Assembly: GCA_035610365.1 (NCBI GenBank)
Contig: CM069433.1
Location: 194,068,760-194,132,759 of the forward strand
Direction: 5' to 3'
Source: Aquatica leii
Taxonomy: Eukaryota; Arthropoda; Insecta; Coleoptera; Lampyridae
DNA length: 64,000 bases
Shown here: one piece after another, positions 56,570 through 64,000 of the stretch
Layout of the letters: each line of letters starts with the position of its first letter
Position numbering within the stretch: the first letter of the stretch is position 1
The notes under the pieces: model-generated
Told to the model about the DNA's origin: nothing
What the model saw: the letters and a program-made list of their open reading frames with translations, nothing else
Database searches by the model: none
Made by a program: the position numbers and the translations under genes

Positions 56570-59204
56570 ATAGATCACGTAATAATAGTAAGTCGAAATC
56601 AAACCACTTTGTTCTACCACATGTAGATGAACGAAATAATCAAAAGGGTTAGTACTCGCAGCACATATTGGTTGAAAGTCTCTGCTTTTAACGTATTAGA
56701 TATATGGATGTATTGTTTTTTTATTTGTTTGCCTTCTAACTCGATCTTTTGTTGTTTTTCTTTGTTGTTTGTTGTTTACCTTTTTGTTAAGTTTTTTTCA
56801 TGCCTTGTCACTCCTCTTTCGTTCCAGCTTAATTTTCTAATCATGTCTTCCAAACCCAATGTAAATAATTTGAGGAAAATCGAGTCTTCTTGTCATACTC
56901 CAGGGAGCGTTCCGAATTTACTGGTTTGTACTGCTGTATTTGTATCGTTGGGTTTTTGTGTACGTATTTATTGAAGGTTTTTAAATGCGGCTTGCTTGCG
57001 TAATTGATAAGTAGCTACTTTATTTGTTAATCTTTGAGTTTGTACAGTAGAACGTAAACTTTGCATTATATTGAAGTATGACCACTTATCGATAACTTAG
57101 TCGTCATAAAAACAGCAGCGGTAGCTTAGAATTTTGCAGAGTCGGAAGTGGTTGAGTAATAAATAGTATTCAATCTGCCTTTAATGCTCCATTTATAATT
57201 CAAATTAAAAAAGCGCCAAAACGGGGAGAAATAACTCCAGGTGCCCGTTTTTACCCGACAAACGCTTAAGGTAGACAAATCGAACAACACAAGTCTAACC
57301 ATGAGTATATTTATTGCAATGGTAATTTAAACAGAAACAAAAGTACATAATCAACAAGGCTTCACAAATAAAACTATAATAATGGTAGTATTAACGGATA
57401 CTTAAAATAGGCAACACCTCATACACGTAGGTAATGTGTTACAAGGTTATAGGTCTTACGAACCTTGCACGGCCAACTCACACAGTCGGAGATAGGGGGG
57501 GTTCAAATAAAGAAGAGTTAAAGGGCACCAGATCTTTTATTAGTAAAACTTCTATCTCGATCAGGACAGAAGGTTCAAGCTTGTAACGAATTTCAGGTTC
57601 GTAATCCTTGTTACCCTGGTGTTCGTGTAACCAACAAAAGAAAGATATGTTACCATAAAGAAAAGATAAAATAGGTATAAAAACGTTAATTTAATGACGT
57701 AGATTATTAACAACGAGTCTCAGAAATTCTGAATCCATAAATGCCGGAGATATCGGAAACACAATACATAAGTTACACGATGTCGATAGCGAAGAAAATT
57801 ACATAAGAAATATCGTTTGTACATAGCATGCGATACACACAAAATAATTAGTGAAATTACCTCAATGGTATTAAAACAATGAGTGTAATTATGTAGGTTA
57901 AAATAAGCAAAATTCTGTGAGAGACTTTTCTGACAGCGACAAATAATTAAATAAACTTACCTACAATTTAGTACCTACTTGTTTGAAGAAAACGTTTTTT
58001 TTCGTTGAGTCAGCCTGGAATAAATTTAAATAGCAAATCGTGTCAACACAATGACTCACGAAAGCAAGATCTACAAAATTGTTAATTACTACTAAAAGAA
58101 AGTACACATAAGAACCCGATTATCGAATTCTGTGGTACACATTTAGTGACAGTTGGTTTCGCAGTTGTTTGCCGCATGAGTAGAATCTCGAAGAAAAGTT
58201 CTAGTCTTCGTTTTTTTTTAAACGTAGGCCTTACAGAGTTATACTCGTCCCATGAAGGTATTTGTCGATATTAACCCCTGATCGATAATGCATCGAAACA
58301 TACAGCCAAAACGTGTTGGGACCGTTATCAAATTAAGAAGGAAATTACCAAAGAATTCTAAAAAAACGGATATGAACAGCTTACCCTGTGATGAATAAAC
58401 TACTTTAAATGCGTAATGAAATTATAATTTCATTTCCATTAACGTTGATGTTATTAAAAACTTCAAATTTCAAACTTCACAGGCCATTTTAAGTAGTAGC
58501 CAGTTTAACGTCTTGCAGGAAATGACAGTAAAAATAAAACTTGGCAGAGGGCGTCAAAAACGAAATCTAATTTTAATTCAACCAATATACAAGGTATTAC
58601 GTTATGAAATTTTTACACTTAACAAATGAGTTTGTTAACGTTGAAGCATAAATATAATTTGATAAATACAAAGAAGAAGAAGAATCGAATCAATACAACT
58701 CTAAAATGATTACGCAGTCAGAAACAAAGTAAATGTGATAATTTTAACACATTACACAAAAGAATCATTTTTTAGTGTTGCCCATCTAACAAACATTACA
58801 CATGACTGACTCCCTTTAACCAGTAAAATTTGGTTATTTAATTTCGGCATCCGTGCACGTCCTAATTACCGACCCCAGAAAGAATGAATAAAACGGAAAT
58901 TACGTCTCGCCGTAAAATAGAAATGCACTCTTACCCCAGCGATTCTTTTATATGCAAAATATCAAAATCCAAATTGATTTACACATTAATAACTTGGATG
59001 TTTTAAGGTTTTTACATGCGGATATCACTGAGCATTGCGTTAACACACGTGCTGTTTCTTTAGCGTGAACAGAACAGAAATATTAATTAAATCATCAATC
59101 AAACTCATAGGTGACGTTTGCGACTGGGCAAAATTTATACAGCGTGAAAAATGATAACAAGGTTTTTTAACATAACAAATTATTATCTTTGTAAATACTT
59201 GATA
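56570..59204. other. decayed repeats, no gene recognised
   Basis: 56590-56980 is T-rich on the + strand, and the open frame 56627-56974 is hydrophobic and probably a shadow of an antisense LINE remnant. A GTTACCCTGG / CGTGTAACC inverted pair at 57619-57640 resembles one at 18713-18734. A dispersed repeat at about 59110-59185 matches 14015-14085. Nothing else was resolved. Confidence 0.35.
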
Positions 59205-60400
59205 TAGTACTCATCACCATTCTCAAACCTGGGAAGAAGGATCTCGTAAATTCCAACTCGTACCGTCCGATAACTCTGTTATCAGAACTTGGCAAACTGT
59301 TTTAACGCGTGATTCTTAAAAAGATTTATGACGAAATTCCTCTACAAATTATTTTCCATCATAGTCAATATGGTTTTCTTCCTGGAAATGACCGATGTAC
59401 GACTGAACGTCTCCAAGCAATTTTCATTGAGATATCTGGAGCGTACAACGCGCGTTATTTGTAGCTATTTATCGAACAGATCGATAACTTATTCCTTGAA
59501 CGTATCCCATTCTGTTTATGCTAAACAACTGACGAAGGGGTGTCCACAAGACTCGGTTTTTGGATTGAATCTGCTTAGCGGGATGCGGGGACGACATCAC
59601 TATCACGGTGTTCGCAATTTCTAGACGAGATTTAGAGACAAAATCCAACACGTGCCTAAACATAGTGACAACTTAAGCTGGCAGCAAGAAACTGACGGTT
59701 TCAGCGGACAAGATTAAGTACAGGGTTTTGGTTTCACTTTAAAACGAGATCCTTTACTTTGCCTCAACAACATTTTAGTTCATAGGGTTTTTAAATTCAA
59801 TTATCGCGGATTTTTGCTTGACGATAGATTGAGTTTTCAAAAAGAAAGCGCATTTGTACTTGGCAAGTATAAGAGCGTCTTGCACTTTTTTTATAAATAT
59901 TTACGCTTGAAATGGAACTTACACATAAAATCTATTGCGAATATCTTTAACAACGCAGTTATACACATGTTCACTTATGGCCTAGATATTTGGTACCACA
60001 GACTTCGACATTCCAACGTGGTTAAGAAACTGGCCTTGCTTCAATTCTTATTCTTTGTAACTATCCTCGGGACGTATCGCACCGTTCCCGTAGATAGCTT
60101 CTGTGTCATATCCAAGCATCCTCCTCTACATCTCCTTTTGTAAGAGATTTACTGCACCATGGTTCTTGGTAAGGCTGACACGTGCAATTTCCTTGACCAG
60201 CAGGTTTTGCTCAACGACTTTTTTCTTTTTCAGAGGCCAAGCGTCACTTAAAGGTTTTCATCTGGGATGAATGGCAGAGACTGTGGGACTTTTTCCAGAA
60301 AAAGTTTAATGACTATTCTCTCATCTCGGGTACCCTTACCTGGGTCAGAATGCCCCACGTCCCTAGACCAAAGGTAGTACCAATCTTTGTTCACACGGCG
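59205..60400 (+). pseudogene. non-LTR reverse transcriptase, R1/Jockey-like, broken
   Basis: Translation in changing frames gives KPGKKDLVNSNSYRPITLLS then ELGKLF, the RT entry motif, then IYDEIPLQIIFHHSQYGFLP. YLSNRSITYSLNVSHSVYAK follows with KGCPQDSVFGLNL (cognate of GVPQGSVLGP), then LLDDRLSFQKES, LTYGL-type sequence (HMFTYGLDIWYHRLRHSNVV) and GTYRTVPVDSFCVI near 60100. The YADD box region is damaged. It is the closest TE to the second ankyrin exon and lies in the intron in the same orientation as the host gene. Confidence 0.75.
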
Positions 60401-60977
60401 GATTTTGTTGTCATTTAAAACGCATTATGTCTCTTCTCCCCTAAATCCGTGGGATTGACTGAGGTTTCACTGTAAGATTTTAATATTACTATACCAGCCT
60501 GGGGTATCACATTTTGTAAATTCGACGTTTCATCATAATAGGGTTTTTTTAGCCTGACTTGCCAGGGCGGGTTGACAAGTAGGTTAGAATGTATGTGGGT
60601 GGAATAGGATTAATGGGTTAGAACATGATCCTCTCTTTTCTGGGAGTGAGAGGATATCATGACTTTCGTGGGCAGGTTTGAAGTAGAATTTTTCCTGTCT
60701 TGATTACAGAAAGTGCATAACCGCTACCGAATCTGCAAATACACTCTTTAGATAATAATTCATTCACTATTTGCTACTAAAAGTTACGATTTGCGGTCAC
60801 ACAAACATTTAATTTATTTAATTTGAACAGCAAAAAATTAATACAAAAATGGTTTTCTAAGTTATTTATTGCATTCTTGTGTTTCCATTAAAAACTAACT
60901 GTTTTACTATGCAAATAATTTTCAGTATTATTGTTATAAGCGCATTTTACCCATTGGTAATATAAATTTTGTTTTAG
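60401..60977. other. intron end before ankyrin exon 2
   Basis: AT-rich; it ends in a T-rich tract and TTTTAG at the acceptor. No other feature recognised. Confidence 0.5.
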
Positions 60978-61076
60978 TATGGACGAGCACCAATTCATTG
61001 GGCATCTTCTAGAGGGAACACGGATATTATGGAAATGTTAATAACCAATAATTGTGATACTGAAGCTAGAGACAAG
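60978..61076 (+). CDS. ankyrin-repeat protein, second coding exon
   Basis: A 99-bp exon is bounded by acceptor TTTTGTTTTAG (ending 60977) and donor GTAAGC (61077). Its 33 codons read YGRAPIHWASSRGNTDIMEM then LITNNCDTEARDK, matching the ankyrin consensus G-x-TPLHxAA-x-x-G-x-x-x-IV-x-x-LL-x-x-GA-x-x-x-x-x-D. It follows the exon at 20965-21174 in phase 0, so one repeat is split by the large intron. The gene must continue to the right of the window; no third exon was found before 64000. Confidence 0.85.
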
Positions 61077-62439
61077 GTAAGCTTTTATGGATTTTGTTTG
61101 TAGTTCAGTTTGATGTATCTTCAAATTTTAAGTTTATGGAAAAAAATTCGTAATTTAAACAATGAAGAAATTTTTTTAGAAGATCTGAAAGAGTGTTTTT
61201 TTATTGATTGCTCTTGACTGTAGTATTAAAGGATTAATCTTGTCAATCTTGCTGAAATTAGCTTAATAGTTAAGTTCTTGAGGTCGCTTAACTTGGTAAA
61301 AATAGAATTTTTGAGTCAATAAAACTTTATTTACATATTTTTTGAGACATTGCTTTAATCACTTCAGAAGTTAAACTGATTACTACAAACTCATTTTTTT
61401 GTGGACAACGTTGAAATGGCGGTTTTTTGTTGTAATTGTACGCTTCCATTACTCGGTGCTTGTCGTCTTGTTTTTTGAGAGTGCTGTAAGCAAAGAAATA
61501 ATTAACTATAAGTTATAATTTTAATTTGAACAAACCTAAAGAAAAAACAATAATGAGAAACGACAAAAATAATATCGATATCAAAACCGCAAGGTTTAAA
61601 CACATTGACAAAAAATATAAAAACGATGTTTTACATGACAGATAAATCAACAGCAAACTTTAAAGCCGCCTAAATTGTTTTTTTTAAATTTTATAAATAA
61701 ATAAAAATATTATTTATTTTATGATATTTCAGTTTTTTGACTTCAACAATAATTTTTTTAAGGGAATATACAAATCAGAGGATATTTTTGAATGTATTAA
61801 GTAAAGAAGCAAGCTTGTTTAGATTCGACTTGAATAAATTTAAATTATTCAATACAAGTTGGTTTAGTACATGGAACATTAAACCGAATTAACTAAGTGA
61901 CAACACCTATAGAATCACGCTCCGAGCTTAAATTATTTGAACGATAATATGACACCGATTATTAATGATAATGTAAGACATGTGCTTGGTTGTAGTTCAT
62001 ACGATCGACAACAAAAGGTGACAAAAAAGGGTTACTTACGGTTTACAATTTCTCTTCTAGTACTAGTAAGATGCAACTATAATTCTAAAATCTCAAAATA
62101 AATGCACAAGTATATTGCAGTAGTATAAAAAATACGATTAATTAGTTTACAACCTAGTCTGCAAACGCGAATTAAATTTCTACATCCTTCAGATTTGTAA
62201 TTAGATTTTAAATTTAGTATAGATGCATTGACAGAATCTATCAGCGAGGTTCTATTAGTTTCCTTATTATACTAATATGTTTGACATATTGAGTGTCAAT
62301 CTAACCGCAAAACGTAACATCTCAGCGGCCTTTCTTATAAGCAAAATTGATTTTACATTCAATTTTTAGTATAAAACGATTGGATGGTTCATAAATTAGA
62401 AAACTTAGCCGAGCATTAAATTACATGTGTTCATTTGGT
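61077..62439 (+). other. next intron of the ankyrin gene, nothing recognised
   Basis: Starts with donor GTAAGC at 61077. AT-rich, without a readable repeat or further ankyrin exon. Confidence 0.5.
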
Positions 62440-63180
62440 TAAGGGGATGAAAATGACAAACTGGGAAATAACAGTTATAACACCAAATGCAAAGTTGCCA
62501 ACTGAACTGAACTATATACCGAGTGAGTAAAAACATTTTCTAATTTAGTCGACCTGTACACAAAACGATAAATCTTAGTCGACGCCGAAGCGAACGTTTG
62601 AATATTTACACAAAAATTACTCAAATAGAAAGACTAAGCTACAAATTACAAACTATGCCGTTATTAACACCGAGATTGACACAATTTATCGTATTGTAGC
62701 AGACACACACAAACTCATTATCATAGCCAATTTTATATCATACTACAGCATGCTAGTAGACATGAAACAGCTAAAATTGCACGATGCATCTACAAACTTC
62801 AGCGTAGGTATCAGATACAAACAACCAAAGACCGAAACAATTATTTATTATTATGAGGACTTACACCTAACAAACTCAGGGAAGTTAAAGAAGAATTTAA
62901 ACTTTTTGTTTAACTTGGGGTTGCACGACAGATTTGTCACAAGCTTACCATTAAACACCAGTCGTTGTAGAAAATACGTCCAAAACATTAATCGCACCTT
63001 TTGGATTGTTCATATATGCTTACATAAGATTTGGCTTACATTACGCAACACGTTCCAAAGATTTATGGACAAGATACTATACGACATGGATTTTTGTTAC
63101 TCGTACATTGACAACATACTGTGTTACATGCCAAAGTTAAAAACAAAGTCACTGCCGGAAATGAGGTAACATAAACGATG
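62440..63180 (+). pseudogene. Gypsy pol fragment, protease end joined to RT
   Basis: The open frame 62750-63169 starts MLVDMKQLKLHDASTNFSV. With upstream ANFISYY this matches the Gypsy protease end GADFL...LLVD...L-x-D. It then runs through HDRFVTSLPLNTSRC to IWLTLRNTFQRFMDKILYDM and DFCYSYIDNIL, the RT PFGL-x-NA-x-x-TFQRFMD...YIDD region with YIDN in place of YIDD. The RT front half is deleted. Upstream to 62440 the frame is broken. It differs in sequence from the three - strand Gypsy copies. Confidence 0.72.
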
Positions 63181-64000
63181 TTGTGCCACTAGCTCAATGG
63201 AGACGGGGTGGGTTATATTTTTAAAATTCCGTGATAACTTGGAAACGAGATTGACATAAAATCGAACTAAAGCGGTAAAAGACTCAAAAATCGGTTAGGG
63301 CGCCAATCAAGGTCACGATGATTGTAGCTTCCGGACCCCTGATAACCCGAAAGCTCATCTGGTTGGTTACAACCCCGGAACTTACCTTGAGTTGTAACTA
63401 TTCTGAAATACACTTAAAAACAAAAATTACGTACGCGGCAGCTGAATGAATAAAAGCTCTTTACAGTTTAACAATTTAACATTTATTGACTGAATATTTA
63501 AAAAAAAATAATGAATATCAAACACATTCGATTAAAAGAAAATAAACAATGAAATAATAATAAGCAAGACAAAACAAAAAAAAATGAACAATCTGAATAC
63601 AAAAACTAAAATATATAAAAAGAACATAATACTAATAATAGCGTTAACTCGTCTTTTTCAAATAAAACATAATAAAAATAAACTTCAAGGCCTTGACCGC
63701 ATAAGTAATAAACAAATTCAAATAATAAAAATTAAAAAAAATACACACGTTATAAAATATACGTCCGAAACTTTGCTTCGAACTAAACGTTCAAACAAAT
63801 TCTAGTTTACATATCGTTACATTATCTCCTTTGCATGAACAAGATTTACTTTTACATACACACAAAACAAAATTAATTAAATCGAACTTCACGCAAACAC
63901 CATTAAGTGTTTCTTGAAATAATTAAATTTAACCGTAACTCAATCGGCTCAAATCAAAGCTTTTAAATCATTTCGATCGCGGTTCACTTCACGATAATAA
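63181..64000. other. intronic sequence to window end
   Basis: A GGGCGCCAATC string near 63299 resembles the complement of a retroelement primer binding site (TTGGCGCCC on the - strand), so an LTR may start nearby, but no partner was seen. The Lys/Ile-rich frame 63584-63805 is not recognised. Confidence 0.3.

Larger units (their letters stand above)
21175..60977 (+). other. 39.8-kb intron of the ankyrin-repeat gene
   Basis: Bounded by GTAAGT at 21175 and TTTTAG ending at 60977, in phase 0. It contains three Gypsy copies, two Helitrons, a Crypton-like pseudogene, several LINE segments, two mariners, a MITE and foldback-like repeats. I saw no host exon between the two ankyrin exons, although a short alternative exon cannot be excluded by eye. 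Confidence 0.75.

Noticed and set aside
1-64000. CRISPR arrays, bacterial operons, integrons or phage genes
   Set aside because: No regularly spaced direct repeats, no ribosome binding sites and no bacterial-type gene packing. The splice sites and transposon families are eukaryotic.

Overview
This is a eukaryotic, AT-rich genomic window, most likely from an insect. The evidence is spliced host exons with GT-AG introns and an arthropod-style transposon load: BEL/Pao, Gypsy, R1-like LINE, piggyBac, mariner, Helitron and a Crypton-like recombinase. There are no operons, ribosome binding sites, CRISPR arrays or recognisable tRNA or rRNA genes. I cannot place it to insect order from the sequence alone.

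The only host gene I can support is an ankyrin-repeat gene on the + strand. One coding exon lies at 20965-21174 and the next at 60978-61076. They join in frame across an intron of about 39.8 kb, and further exons must lie beyond 64000. Almost everything else is transposable-element sequence, much of it inside that intron and much of it nested.

Left flank (1-20900): an internally deleted BEL/Pao element (about 1200-4650) whose 5' LTR carries a decayed Tc1/mariner element (1380-2664). Next is a complete 3.3-kb DNA transposon (7005-10311) with inverted ends, an 8-bp target duplication and an uninterrupted three-exon transposase-like gene of 747 codons. It looks potentially functional and I cannot assign it to a superfamily. 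A decayed piggyBac element follows (11369-13743), then parts of a long-inverted-repeat (foldback-like) family.

Intron of the ankyrin gene (21175-60977): a Gypsy element with two LTRs (21843-25779), a complete foldback-like element (26707-28833), a second Gypsy copy (about 30180-32670), and a truncated Helitron (about 32671-35266) fused to a Crypton-like tyrosine recombinase pseudogene that keeps a 60-bp intron (35267-36090). Then a full-length Helitron with both termini (37357-42497, - strand), a decayed LINE (42600-44110), and a third Gypsy copy (44480-46292). A long R1-like LINE follows (about 46840-52290, - strand); it is interrupted by a 370-bp MITE inside ORF2 and by a 1.56-kb mariner at its ORF1/ORF2 boundary. 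The intron ends with another foldback copy, another decayed mariner and two more LINE fragments.

Right flank (61077-64000): ankyrin-gene intron with a Gypsy protease/RT fragment.

The items most worth following up are the intact transposon at 7005-10311, the Crypton-like recombinase at 35267-36090, and the foldback-like family. Coordinates of decayed elements without clear termini are approximate.
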